The notes beneath the pieces are model-generated. The model searched no databases. It worked only from the letters and a program-made list of their open reading frames with translations, and was not told the DNA's origin. The translations under genes and the position numbers were made by a program. A stretch of DNA of 64,000 bases from PALSA-505 sp963762615 (lineage in GTDB: Bacteria > Actinomycetota > Actinomycetes > Streptosporangiales > Streptosporangiaceae), in assembly GCA_963762615.1 (NCBI GenBank), contig CAVXLG010000008.1:1-64000 (forward strand), in the 5' to 3' direction. Positions 27,331 to 37,000 of this stretch are shown here, one piece after another (within the stretch, counting starts at the first letter, position 1; each line of letters opens with the position of its first letter).

Positions 27331-27972
27331 ATGCATGGCCTGGCCTCCCGGCGAGTTAAGGTCTTCGCCCCAGCGGGCTGCCTGACCCTGGCGACCCCGG
27401 TCGTGGCTCTGGCCGCCCCGTGTACCCAGCCGGCTGCCGCGATTACCTGGGCCAGGATTTCTCCGGGCATCCCGGACCGCGGACATTCCCCGGCGCCCGC
27501 GCAGGCTGCCGCCGAATTCTCGGTCTTCGCCGAGCCTGCTGCGGCAGGTGACGCGCTGCCCGCCGATTCGGCCTACACCGGCGGCGGCACCGCCCGGCGC
27601 ATCGCAGGCAGCACGCGGCCCTTCTCGGCCTGGGGAGTTCTCCGCGGCAGCCAGCTGTGCGTCACGGTGGACGCGCGTTCCGGGCCCGCAGCCGGGGGCC
27701 CGGCAGCGTGCAGCAGCCCGGCTCACCAGCCCGGTCAGTTGCTGGTTCTTGCTGCTGGCACGGGGACCGGCACGACCACCCAGATTCTTGCGGGCCTCAT
27801 ACCAGACGGCGTTTTCTCGGTGACGGTCTCCTACACCAACGGCAGCACGGCGGTTCCCCCGGTGACGGGCAACGGCTTCGCCCTCAACACCGGCGGCTGG
27901 ATACCCCGGTCCCTGCGGCTGGACAACGGCTGCCGGGACCGTCCACAGCGACCCGGCAGCAATACGAACATG
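27331..27972 (+). CDS. Putative secreted protein of unknown function
   Basis: Starts MHGLASRRVKVFAPAGCLTL with a signal-peptide-like segment. Core: AEFSVFAEPAAAGDALPADS, ARRIAGSTRPFSAWGVLRGS, QLCVTVDARSGPAAGG, LAGLIPDGVFSVTVSYTNGS, GNGFALNTGGWIPRSLRLDN. The pattern (short FSVF motif, a Cys pair, a strand-rich GLVPDGV-type end) is seen in actinobacterial exported hypotheticals. The open frame continues to 28044, but the neighbouring frame gives AAGTVHSDPAAIRT and a stop at 27972, a more natural end, implying one indel near 27922. Confidence 0.6.
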
Positions 27973-28339
27973 AAACACCGGCGGCGCCGTCATCGGCGTC
28001 AGGCTGCGCGGCCGTCGCCGGCGTCATCAGCCTCGCCGCCGTGAGCCCGTCACCAGCACCTGCATACACCGGCGAATTCTGCCACGGGGTTCTTCTCGGC
28101 GAGGCAATACGCGCTGGAGCACCACCGGGTCGAACATCCGCCGGGCGATTGGCCACGGGTCGGACTACATCTTCGTCAGCGTTGCTGGTGACGGCCTGTC
28201 CAAGCACGGAAGCTGCGGCTCCGACCGCTGCACCGCGGATACCGGCTACCTGAGCAGGGATATCACCGGTGACGGTCTCATCGAGAAGTCCGGCCCGTGC
28301 AACTGCACTGGTTACTACTACGGATGGTTCTACTCGTAG
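27970..28339 (+). pseudogene. Small secreted Cys/Tyr-rich protein, frameshifted
   Basis: ATG at 27970 (MKHRRRRHRRQAAR), then in a second frame VAGVISLAAVSPSPAPAYTG (signal-like), then in a third frame IGHGSDYIFVSVAGDGLSKH, GSCGSDRCTADTGYLSRDIT, GPCNCTGYYYGWFYS and TAG at 28337. The last frame is low in Arg/Pro and looks truly coding. Family unknown. Confidence 0.4.
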
Positions 28340-28548
28340 GCAAATCCCGGTTCGATGGCCGACGCGGGGCCGCTGCTTGCACAGGCTGAGGCGCCGGTTC
28401 GTCAACGCCCGGAGAAAGGAGGCTGTGGCCGGAAATCCAGCAGGCTGAGGGTCTCACCACCGTCGCAAGAAACGCGTCCATACGGGGCCGGGTGCTGACC
28501 TGCCTCCGCGACGAAAACCTACCGTGCTCTGTTGTGAGGAGATCACCC

Positions 28549-29343
28549 GTGAAGAAACAGCCGCAACGCTCCCGCAGGTTCAGGTCGCGCGCACGCTCTG
28601 TCGTGTGTTGCGCAGGCCTTGTCGCAGGCACGATGCTCGGGGCTGGTCCAGCCGCCGCAGCCGGCGGACCGGCTCCGCCGCATTCGCCCCGCATCACAAC
28701 CGGGGCACCGGCGGCGCCGCAGCCCAACCCGCTAGCCCGTTGCCTAAGTCACGCCGTTCAGGAGCACGTCGTCCTGCGCGACATTCGTGACGTCGTGAAT
28801 GCCTGTCCTCGATCGCCAGGATCCCCCCGCGGCTCAGTTTCAAATCCTGATTCCATAACCAATTCGGCCCACTACGTCTGCGGGAACGATTGCTATGCCG
28901 GACCGTACACAGTGCATGCAAGCGGTTGCACCATACCGGCGAATCTAATTCTCGCTTATCAGAACTCCACGTGCGACGGGGGGGCCAACGAGGTCTGGGA
29001 CTTCTCGGAGCTTAGTAACGGCTACGACGAAATCGCCGCCTACTACAGCGGGCATCTCGTCTGCGCCATGGTCAACGGTGATAACGCCGCGTCGGGTACG
29101 CACCTCAGCGGGTCGAACTGCGATAGCGGGTCGATTCCGCCATCCGAGCAATGGCGGCGGCCAGAAAATACACCAGACAATCATTTCTCCGGGGATTGTG
29201 GGTCCCCCCCGTGTGCCTATTTCATCGTCCCGTCACAGAACTGGAGCCTAACCTGGAATATTCAGGGCGGAGGCGATACCAGCGGCAACATCGTCCTGTA
29301 CGGGCAAAGCAACGCTTTCAATGATGCGTGGTGGTTTTACTAA
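28549..29343 (+). CDS. Secreted protein with trefoil/lectin-like C-terminal domain
   Basis: Start placed at GTG 28549 (VKKQPQRSRRFRSRARSVVC), which has GAGGAG nine bases upstream; a longer frame from 28492 lacks one. A signal peptide (CCAGLVAGTMLGAGPAAAAG) precedes a Pro-rich linker and a Cys-containing domain: AHYVCGNDCYAGPYTVHASG, NEVWDFSELSNGYDEIAAYY, HLVCAMVNGDNAASGTHLSG, FIVPSQNWSLTWNIQGGGDT, GNIVLYGQSNAFNDAWWFY. The Q-x-W-like ends and repeated Gly/Asn/Trp pattern suggest a ricin-type beta-trefoil relative. Exported; carbohydrate binding is inference. Lower GC than its neighbours in the 3' half. Confidence 0.75.
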   Translation: MKKQPQRSRRFRSRARSVVCCAGLVAGTMLGAGPAAAAGGPAPPHSPRITTGAPAAPQPNPLARCLSHAVQEHVVLRDIRDVVNACPRSPGSPRGSVSNPDSITNSAHYVCGNDCYAGPYTVHASGCTIPANLILAYQNSTCDGGANEVWDFSELSNGYDEIAAYYSGHLVCAMVNGDNAASGTHLSGSNCDSGSIPPSEQWRRPENTPDNHFSGDCGSPPCAYFIVPSQNWSLTWNIQGGGDTSGNIVLYGQSNAFNDAWWFY

Positions 29344-29824
29344 TTAGTGATGCACGCGGGCTTTGACCCGGTGCTGTGCCTGTCTGAGATACATTCGGAG
29401 GGTAATGCCCGCGAGCAATGAAAGTGGCTGGGCGCTTCCTTGAGGAGATCCCTGGCTCGCGTCGCGCGGCTGGCGAGGCGGTCAGCGCCCTGGAAGGGCC
29501 CAAACCTCCGGCACCTGATCGCGCACGCCGCGGTCAGGTGCCGGGGGTGTCGGGGCTTGAGCAACAACGGGACGGCCAGTGGCGTCAGCGGGCTGAGAAT
29601 CGCTGGGTTACCGGCCACTGGCCGTTCGGATGCCGAATGGCCGCAGGCGGGAATCAGAATCTTGTAACAGTTCGGTGGCTGTTGGCTGAGCGCCTATCCA
29701 TAAGTTCTGCACGTAACTGGTGCGGCCCCGGTTGCGATTTCGGCCGGGATAGCCGCTCCCTGCCGCAGCATCCGGGAACGTCGCTCCGGCGATCACCGAG
29801 AGCCGGAGCAGCGAAGCAGGCGTT
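29344..29824. other. Intergenic region
   Basis: About 480 bases between two convergent secreted-protein genes. No gene supported; no clear terminator hairpin found. Confidence 0.4.
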
Positions 29825-30592
29825 TCAGCAGTACCAGAGCTGGTTCGCGCCTCCGTTCCACTGGTACAGGTCCACCTTCGCGCCGTTGCTCTTGCTTTGC
29901 TGGTAGACCTCGAAGACCATTTTAGGATCCCCCAGAAGATAGGTGTCGTAGTCCTCGAAGCTCACACCCTGGTAACTGCAGGATACGCCGGGATCTTCAA
30001 GCCAGTCCTGATTCCCGTCGTTATAGCACGTCCATTGGTCGATCTTGGCCCCGTTGGACGTGCCCCAGTTGTAGGCCTCGAGACACTTCCCGCTGTGCTG
30101 GTTAACCAGCTCGAAGATGTCACAGCAATCGCCGCTGCCGCCGGGGATACTGACAGACCCCTCGAGTTCCCATTCCCAGGTCTGATTGGCCTGGTGATTG
30201 CCGCAGGTCCACTGGTCCACCTGGTCGCCGTTGGCCGTGCCCCAGTTATAGACCTCCAGGCACTTGCCGCTGTTCTCGTTCGTGATCTCATCGGTGCGGG
30301 AGGCCGCGGACGTGATCGAGCCGCTCTGCCGGCGGGTGGCGCCTCGCGCGCCCAGGGCGGCCAGGAGCTCCGCGGCATCACGCCGTGAAACGCGTGGCCG
30401 GTAGACCGGATAGCGCTTGCCGTCCACGACGAACGAGCCCACGACCGGGGCACCCGCTATGATCTTGGCACCCCACGGCACGGCCGGCCTAGCACGGGCG
30501 GCGGCCGGCAGCAAGATGGTCGCCGACCCGGCCAATAGTGCTATGACAGCTGCGCCGACGAGCAGCCGCTTCGATATTCTCAGTTTTCTCAC
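29825..30592 (-). CDS. Secreted ricin-type beta-trefoil lectin-domain protein
   Basis: About 255 residues. I prefer the GTG at 30592 (VRKLRISKRLLVGAAVIALL) because AAAGG lies eight bases upstream; a GTG three codons earlier overlaps that site. Signal peptide, short propeptide-like segment (GSFVVDGKRYPVYRPRVSRR), then trefoil repeats: ENSGKCLEVYNWGTANGDQV with NQTWEW, QHSGKCLEAYNWGTSNGAKI with NQDWLED, and FEVYQQSKSNGAKVDLYQWN with NQLWYC. The three QxW motifs are diagnostic of ricin B-type sugar-binding folds. Intact. The role may be to bind environmental or host polysaccharide. Confidence 0.92.
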   Translation of the reverse strand: MRKLRISKRLLVGAAVIALLAGSATILLPAAARARPAVPWGAKIIAGAPVVGSFVVDGKRYPVYRPRVSRRDAAELLAALGARGATRRQSGSITSAASRTDEITNENSGKCLEVYNWGTANGDQVDQWTCGNHQANQTWEWELEGSVSIPGGSGDCCDIFELVNQHSGKCLEAYNWGTSNGAKIDQWTCYNDGNQDWLEDPGVSCSYQGVSFEDYDTYLLGDPKMVFEVYQQSKSNGAKVDLYQWNGGANQLWYC

Positions 30593-30705
30593 CGCTGCCA
30601 CCTTTCTTTGCCCGTACAGTCAACCTAACATTGTGCGAAGTTAACCTCAATGCGAAGTGACCGGCGGTATGACCCGCAGACTGACTGGACGAATCACGGG
30701 GCCCA

Positions 30706-30990
30706 TAGTGTCGCGTGTTGAAAGTTGTTTACGGTGTGATGAGCGGGACAATGGGGCATGTCCTTTGCTCCTGTACTGATCCTGCGCGAGGGTGACCAGC
30801 AGCGACTGGCGGAACTGGCGAGGTTGCCGCGCGTGCCGTCGGGGCTGGCGAAACGGGCCCGGATGGTGCTGCTGGCGGCCGACGGGAACGCCACTCCCCC
30901 GCCGCCGTTCACGAGTCTCCACGTCAACGCAGACACCCGCCGGCCGGAGTGCCTGCCTGTCCGAGCACTGCCCGGGGGCGGCTGAGTGGT
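30706..30990 (+). mobile_element. IS630 left-end remnant with terminal repeat and TA
   Basis: TA at 30706-30707, then GTGTCGCGTG (30708-30717), inverse of the right end at 17332. The transposase N-terminus follows: MSFAPVLILREGDQQRLAEL, ARLPRVPSGLAKRARMVLLA, ADGN, then unrelated sequence. It keeps the start of the helix-turn-helix region only. Confidence 0.8.
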
Positions 30991-31392
30991 GAGCGGGTCC
31001 GCTCGGACCGCGCCCGCCCGGAACGCCCCGCGGCGGGTGCCACGTCCGCTTTGCGGGCCGACCGTAGCGTGAGGATAGAAGCCTCGCCGCGCGGATCCGG
31101 CTGATCGACACAGCCGCCAACACGCAGTCATGCAGAATAGCGGACGTTGCGCCGACGCATGCTTATGCGCCGAGTGGCATGGTCACTCGGGACTCACGCA
31201 ACGCCGCCATGTTCCTGCAACGGCCCCCGCGTTCTAGTTCTACCCTCCGAAGTGAAATCAGATCGATGCTCTTATGTTTGTCAAGGGGATCGGATGACAT
31301 TTGGTGGCCGCCGTTCTGGGGTTGCGGAGTGGGTGTTCGGACCGGGTTATTGCTGGTTTGCGGACAAGACAGACATCCCAGGAGCTTAAATG
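30991..31392. other. Intergenic region downstream of an IS110 copy
   Basis: About 400 bases; the part near 31225-31300 has lower GC. It must contain the 3' end of the next IS110, but no gene or clear repeat is visible. Confidence 0.4.
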
Positions 31393-32625
31393 TCAAGCCG
31401 CAGTCTTCTCCGTCTTCGCTGCGTGCTGCGGCCAGGCGGTCGCCTCGTGGTAGAGGGTGCGGGTCTTGAGGCAGCCGTGCAGGATGCCGGTGAGCCGGTT
31501 GGCGAGCTGGCGCAGGGCGGGGTTGTGCTCGGCGCCGCGGGCGCGCTGGAGGTCGTAGTAGGCGCGTGCTCCCGGGGAGACGCGGAGGGCGGTGAAGGCC
31601 TGGCTCATGAGGGCGTCGATGAGCCGGTCGTTGTGCACATGCCGGGCCAGCACGGTTTTCTTCTTGCCGGAGGCCCGGGTGATGGGGCTGGTGCCGGCGT
31701 AGTTCTTGCGGGCCTTGGCGCTGGCATACCGGGCGGGGTCGTCGCCGGATTCTGCGAGCACCCGGGCGCCGAGGACTCCTCCCAGGCCGGGCTGGGAGGC
31801 GATGATCTCAGCGTCCGGGTGCTGCCCAAAATAGGCTTCCACCTGCCCTTGCAGGGTTTTAACCTGCTCGTTCAGGGTGACCAGGACCGCGATCAAGGCA
31901 CGCACCGAGACGGCGTAGGCAGCGGCCACAACATCAGGCTGGCCCAGGTGGGCGGCGCGCAGCACAGCCTGGATCCGCTCCGCCTTCGCCGCGATGCCGC
32001 GGCGGCGGGCACGCTTGAGGGCCGCGCTGATCTGCGCGGTGGTCAGCTTCGCCGCCGCCGCCGGCTCAGGAGCGCGGGCCAGCAGCTCCAGGGTGTCGGT
32101 GGCGTCCAGGTCCTCGAAGGCCTCCAGCGCGGCGGGGAAGTAGTCGCGCAGCGCGTGCCGCAGCCGCTGCGTGCACCGGGTCCGTTCCCAGATCAGCGTC
32201 TTGTGCGTGCGCGTCACCACCTTGACCGCCGCGGCCTGCGCGGTGTCCCCGGCCACCGGCCGCAACTGGTGGGAGTCGGTGCGCACCATATCGGCCAGGA
32301 CGTGCGCGTCGGCCGCGTCGCTCTTGGCGCCAGACACGCCGTGGCGTTCCCGGTACCGGGACGCCTGCAGCGGGTTGATCGCGAACACCGTGTACCCGGC
32401 CGCGATCAGCGCGGCCACCCACGGGCCGCGTCGGTCTCGATCCCGATCGCGACCTGCCCGGCGTCGTCCTCGTCCGCGTCCTCGCCGAGCTGCTCGCCGA
32501 TCATCGCGTGCAACCGGGCGATGCCCGCCACGCCCTCGCGCAGCCGGGCCTTCGCCAGCCGCCGCCCGCCGGCGTCCATCAGCTCGACGTCGTGATGGTC
32601 CTCGGCCCAGTCATCCCCTGCGAAA
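31393..32625 (-). mobile_element. IS110-family transposase (second type), one frameshift
   Basis: N-terminal DEDD domain begins WRLFAGDDWAEDHHDVELMD and runs to GQVAIGIETD; one missing base near 32420 moves the rest into the adjoining frame: RGPWVAALIAAGYTVFAINP, GAKSDAADAHVLADMVRTDS. The C-terminal domain has IIASQPGLGGVLGARVLAES, RYASAKARKNYAGTSPITRA, SGKKKTVLARHVHNDRLIDA. About 410 residues. The exact start is unclear: GGACGGGAG is present but no ATG or GTG follows at the right distance. Different from the IS110 at 12.8 kb. Confidence 0.9.
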
Positions 32626-33035
32626 AGCCGCCAGGTGTCTCCCGTCCTTGTGAGCGGTCCCGGTCAGCAGCCTGCGGGAGAACCATCAGCGACCTAATGA
32701 AGCAGTGCTCACGCCACACCCCGGCGGGCACGACATCCCAGCAGCGATCAACTCTCCCGGCCACCGGCAGGGGCACGATCTGTCTTCAGGGCTCCCGAAG
32801 GGCGCCCGGGGAGGGACAGTGCTCACCTGCCGGCGGCTACCAGACCCGAGTCTGCCGGACGGCCGACCCGCTAGCTCTCATTAGGGAGGGGCCGCTCCAG
32901 GTGGAGCGCGCAAGCTCTTATCAGGTCACGCCCAGCAGGTCAGGTGAGGCCGGGGACGGCCGGCGAATCGTTCGAAGGCCAGCAGGTTCGCGGCAGCCGA
33001 ATATCGGGTCAGGCCGTCCCCGGAGCTTTCGGGCG
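32626..33035. other. Noncoding stretch between two IS110 elements
   Basis: 410 bases holding the upstream end of one IS110 and the downstream end of the next. A bridge RNA for the 31.4-kb copy would be expected here; I could not fold one with confidence by eye. Confidence 0.4.
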
Positions 33036-34104
33036 TTAGCCGGCGGCCGGGCGGAGGCAGGGGTAGACCTCGCGGGCGACGTAACGCTTCAGGCAGCGGA
33101 TGATCTCCGCCTTGGACTTTCCTTCGGCCGTGCGGCGCTCGGCGTAGGCGCAGGTGGCCGGGTCAGAGCCCAGCCGGGTGAACACGATCCGCCACAGGGC
33201 ATGGTTGGCCTGACGGTCACCGCCGGGGTTGAGCCGGTGGCGGGTGACTTTCCCCGATGACGCGGGGATCGGGGCGACGCCGCACAGGTGCGCCCAGGCC
33301 GCCTCGGAGCGGATCCGTCCGGGGTGATCCCCGGCCGTGATGAGCAGCAGCGCCGCAGTGCGCGGGCCCGAGCCCGTAGGCGGCGAGCAGGCCCGGGGCG
33401 CGGGCAGTCACTAGCGGGACGATGAGCTCGTCCAGGCGGCCGAGCTGGCCGTCCAGGAACCGCGCGCGCCGCCCCAGTTCCCGCAGCGCGACGCGGACGG
33501 CGTAGCCGGCGACGTCGCCGGGCCGGGGCCGCAGCGAGGCGAGCCCGGTTACCAGGGCGGCCGGGGTGTGCCGGGTGAACCGGGCTCGCAGGTCATCGGG
33601 GCCGGTCAGGAGCAGAGCCCTGGCCTGGTTGATCGTCCGGGTGCGCTCTCCGGCGGCACTGCGCCGGGCAACCATCAGCGCCCGGATCGCTTCCACGGCA
33701 CCATCCCGGCCTTTCGGCGCGCCGTCGGCCCGGCCGGACTGCGCCGCCCGCGCAGCGCTGACCGCGTCCAGCGGATCGGATTTACCCTGCCGCCGCCGGT
33801 CCTGCCGGTCCGAGCGGTCCACCTCGACCACCCGGATGCCAGCTGCGGCGACATGGCGAGCCAGTCCGGCGCCGTAACTGCCAGTCCCTTCGATGCCGAC
33901 CAGGGCGACGGTCCCGAACCCGCCCAGCCAGCCCAGCAGGCCGGCATAGCCAGCTTGGGTGGCCGGGAACTCCCGGACGCCGAGCAGCCCGCCGATGGGA
34001 TCCAGCGCGGCGGCGACATGGGTATCTGCGTGGGTGTCCACGCCGCCGGTAATTGCGGTGCGACAGGTAATGGGGCGTGCTTCTTCTACGATGGTCACAG
34101 CCAT
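33036..34104 (-). mobile_element. IS110-family transposase (third type), one frameshift
   Basis: Starts MAVTIVEEARPITCRTAITG with GVDTHADTHVAAALDPIGG (first Asp), LVGIEGTGSYGAGLARHVAA (Glu), RRQGKSDPLDAVSAARAAQS (Asp pair). An extra base near 33363 shifts the frame; the C-terminal domain then reads GPRTAALLLITAGDHPGRIR, SEAAWAHLCGVAPIPASSGK, LNPGGDRQANHALWRIVFTR, RYVAREVYPCLRPAAG and stop at 33036. Both domains of the family are present, so the element is nearly complete. Confidence 0.9.
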
Positions 34105-34134
34105 CCCTTTCTCAGGTTGAGGGGTGGCACGCAC

Positions 34135-34623
34135 CCGCTGGCCCGCCGGACCTGTAAACCCTGGCCTCTAGTCCAGGCCGGGCAGATCAGGCCGGCACCG
34201 CTGGCAGGTGCCATAAAACCTGGGCCCCGGCCGACAGATCGTCTCGCAGGACAGCCCGGACGGCATCAGCCGAATCGGAGGTCAGGCCGGGACCCAGGCT
34301 CCCGACGCTACGCCCCTGTTCAGTCAAGATCAGGGAAGCCGCGCCAGAAGCACTATCCACAATCTCCCTGCCGAATATTTGTAGCTTCAGCCGCGACGTT
34401 TGCGCTCGCGCGATGAATGCATATTATTCAATTCTGCGCACCAGCCGTCTCATCTGATTGCCGGTTATTCGGAGGCAAGCTGTCAGTGATTTCAGCCGCT
34501 CCGAACGTCAAGCATGAGTGGCTCCGGTGCTTTGTTAAGGTAATGCTTTCCTAACCTGGTCTTGGGCGGTCTCGCATGCACGTCGGAGTTTCCCCCCGGG
34601 GTCCGGGTCATGCTGTCGTGCCT
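34135..34623. other. Intergenic region
   Basis: About 490 bases. The stretch 34370-34560 is clearly A/T rich for this genome and includes GTTAAGG-N9-CCTAAC (34532-34553), a loose inverted repeat. It should contain the upstream end of the IS110 at 33 kb. No gene seen. Confidence 0.45.
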
Positions 34624-34657
34624 GCGGCGGGCCGGTATGGACTTCCCGGCCCGCCGC
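34624..34657 (-). terminator. Strong hairpin downstream of the DUF4232-glycosidase-like gene
   Basis: GCGGCGGGCCGG / CCGGCCCGCCGC, a perfect 12-bp stem with a 10-base loop, about 45 bases past the stop at 34702. There is no U-run, as usual for actinomycete intrinsic terminators. Confidence 0.75.
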
Positions 34658-34701
34658 GGTCTCATGGCACCAGTACGGTGGTCGCCTTGACTGGCTTTGC
34701 C

Positions 34702-36663
34702 CTATGCGCAGGAGAAAAGACGGTTCCCGTCGATCTGGTCGAAGTCACCGCGGTATTGATTGAGCACGCCATCGCCGCCGGACCACTGCCACATCATCTG
34801 GCACTGGCTGGGCGCCGAGGCGTACCAGACCGGGACGGTCCCGCTCACCGACCAGCCGGCGGGGAAGGTGGACACTGACGGGGTCTCGTTCACGTAGGTC
34901 CACTCCAGCGTGTTGCCCAGCGTCTGGCCGCTGCCGAAGATGCCGTCCCAGGAACTGCCGCCGCTGCCGCCTGCCTCATATACCGAGGGGAAGAAGGCGC
35001 TGCTGTTATTGACGTAGTTCCAGAACCCGTTGAACGTGTCCCGGTCGAGAGTGACCGGGATCGATCCGGCCGTCTCGGTGCCGCTGCACACGCCGTTGAA
35101 GCCCTCGTTCCAGCCGTGCGGATCCGCAGCCTCGATGTCCATGAAGATGTACGGGAACCCGAGCGTCTGGCTGACATCGGAGACGGCACGCTCCGCCTGG
35201 GACGTGCCCCAGTTGGTCGCGGTGGTCCCGGAGGAACTGTAGCCGCCCGGCTCACGGCCCGGGCCTGCCATCATCCAGTAGCCGGCCACGCCGACGCCCA
35301 CGCTGTGGTTGCGCAGGTTGCCCTCCGCGTCGTTGTAACCGGTCTGGTTCCAGTTGATGCTGCCGCCGCAGCCCTGCCACACCTCGTAGTCGCCGAGCTC
35401 GCCCACATAGCCGCCGTAGTCGCCGCCGGTCGGGCTGTGCGGCATGAGCCATACGCCGCCGCTGGAACTGGTCGGGACCGGCGAGTTGCTGTCCGAGCCG
35501 TACCAGAACCCGGCCGGGCTGTCACCGTCCGGGATCATGCCGCCGCCCAGCGCCTGTGCCTCCGCCATCAGCGCGCCGGCTGACGGCCGGCCAGCCAGGA
35601 AGGGCAGCACCCGCGGCAGGCCGCAGAACGTCAACGGCCGGGCCAGGCCGACGGCCAGGCTGGTGCCGAGGGCGGTCAGCCCCGGGTAGATCCGGGCCGT
35701 CGCGGCCAGGTGGCAGGCCGCCCGCCCGGTGGTCTGGGTCTCCAGCGCGATCGAGGCTGACCTGCCGCGGCTCAGCGTAAGGTCCGTCTTGACCGAGTGC
35801 GCCTGCTGGTAGCCGACCAGCGGGCTCCGGGTAACCCCGCGGGGCAGCACGGCCAGGGCCTTCGCGATCTGGCTGGCACCGCCCGCACTGCGCAGCGTGA
35901 TGGTCGGCCACTCTCCCGCCAGGACGCAGGCACCAGGGCCGCGGCTGACCAGGCGAAGGACCTGTACCGAGGCATGGTGGCCGGCCAGGCCGTAGCTCGC
36001 CGCCACCCGCATCCGCTGGGCGGTGCACGGGGCCGGCGTCCGGGCCCTTGTGGTCCGGTAGGGCGGCGGGCTCTGCGCCACGTGCAGTTGCCTGATGGCC
36101 CTGGCAAGCGAGCTGCGCGGGTAGAACGGGGACAGCCGGAGCAGGCCGCCCCCGCACGGACCGAAGGACTCGGCCAGCTGCGAGGTGGTGAGCGACCCGG
36201 CGCCGCCAGGCAGCCGGAGCGTCAGCCGCCACCGCGCCTGGCAGCCAGCGGTGTTGTCGCTCGCCTGCACCGTGACGACGGCCTGCTGGCCAGCCGCCAG
36301 CACGATGCGCTGCGCTCGGACCTGGGCCAGGTTGCTGAACGACACGTCCTGGCTGGTGATAGCGGCCGGCGTCTTGGCGGCTGTGACGCTCAGGCTCGGC
36401 CAGCCAGCGAGCGAGCAACCCGCGTTGCTGATATTGCGAAGCAGGATGTTCCAGGCCAGCTCGCCCATCCCCTCGATGGGATCCCCGGCTATGGCCTTGG
36501 GCACGGTCATGCTCAGCTGGCTGGCGGCACACGCGCGATGGTGATAGCGACCGGCGGCCGACGGCCCGGCCAGGGCCGGTCCCGTGCTCACGGCCACGGC
36601 GAGCACACTCGCCGCGGCGGCAGTCACCGCGAGCGGGGCAATTAAGTTGCGTCGAACTCTCAT
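34702..36663 (-). CDS. Large secreted protein: two DUF4232-like domains plus a glycoside-hydrolase-like domain
   Basis: 653 residues with a signal peptide (NLIAPLAVTAAAASVLAVAV) and GGAGG seven bases before the ATG. Residues ~45-185: first DUF4232-like domain (AASQLSMTVPKAI, NISNAGCSLAGWPSLSVTAA, LTLRLPGGAGSL). Residues ~210-345: second (CTAQRMRVAASYGLAGHHAS, GPGACVLAGEWPTITLRSAG, FCGLPRVLPF). Residues ~370-653: a TIM-barrel-like domain (PDGDSPAGFWYGSDSNSPVP, YWMMAGPGREPGGYSSSG, LGFPYIFMDIEAADPHGWNE, NSSAFFPSVYEAGGSGG, WYASAPSQCQMMWQWSGGDG). MDIE and the late W-Q-W strand recall GH25 or DUF1906 barrels. Likely wall or polysaccharide binding and possibly hydrolysis; the activity is unproven. 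Confidence 0.8.
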   Translation of the reverse strand: MRVRRNLIAPLAVTAAAASVLAVAVSTGPALAGPSAAGRYHHRACAASQLSMTVPKAIAGDPIEGMGELAWNILLRNISNAGCSLAGWPSLSVTAAKTPAAITSQDVSFSNLAQVRAQRIVLAAGQQAVVTVQASDNTAGCQARWRLTLRLPGGAGSLTTSQLAESFGPCGGGLLRLSPFYPRSSLARAIRQLHVAQSPPPYRTTRARTPAPCTAQRMRVAASYGLAGHHASVQVLRLVSRGPGACVLAGEWPTITLRSAGGASQIAKALAVLPRGVTRSPLVGYQQAHSVKTDLTLSRGRSASIALETQTTGRAACHLAATARIYPGLTALGTSLAVGLARPLTFCGLPRVLPFLAGRPSAGALMAEAQALGGGMIPDGDSPAGFWYGSDSNSPVPTSSSGGVWLMPHSPTGGDYGGYVGELGDYEVWQGCGGSINWNQTGYNDAEGNLRNHSVGVGVAGYWMMAGPGREPGGYSSSGTTATNWGTSQAERAVSDVSQTLGFPYIFMDIEAADPHGWNEGFNGVCSGTETAGSIPVTLDRDTFNGFWNYVNNSSAFFPSVYEAGGSGGSSWDGIFGSGQTLGNTLEWTYVNETPSVSTFPAGWSVSGTVPVWYASAPSQCQMMWQWSGGDGVLNQYRGDFDQIDGNRLFSCA

Positions 36664-36689
36664 CGTAAATCCTCCGCTTCCACCTCAAG

Positions 36690-37000
36690 ATCGTGACGCC
36701 TGGTACCTGCTCTGCCTCCCTTCTGAGCCGAACGGCCGACGGCCGGTCTCAGCCGGGCCCGGCGGGCATCCAGCTGGGGCCGAAAGCCTGCCCGGCAAAT
36801 CGGTCACTACTGAGTAAGACACTCCGGTGACTCTCAGTTGTCAAGTACGAGTTTTGTTGATCTTGGTTGTGGCGTACGCAGGTGGTCCTCGTTGCTGGGG
36901 CGCTGGATTCGAGGCAGCCGGGCAGATGCAGATGCCGATGCTGATGAGCCGGCTGGCCGGCTGGCGCAGCGCGGGGTGGTCGCCTGTATCGCAGCGGCGG
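36690..37000 (-). mobile_element. Degenerate IS110 C-terminal remnant
   Basis: GRRYNELRRCDTGDHPALRQ then PASRLISIGI resembles the end of IS110 transposases (RAYYDRLR...NPALRALGNRLVGIL). It lies roughly at 36841-37000, is only a fragment and carries several substitutions. Confidence 0.4.

Noticed and set aside
34532..34553. Iron-box-like inverted repeat GTTAAGG-N9-CCTAAC
   Set aside because: The spacing and half-sites differ from the IdeR/DmdR consensus and no gene starts downstream.
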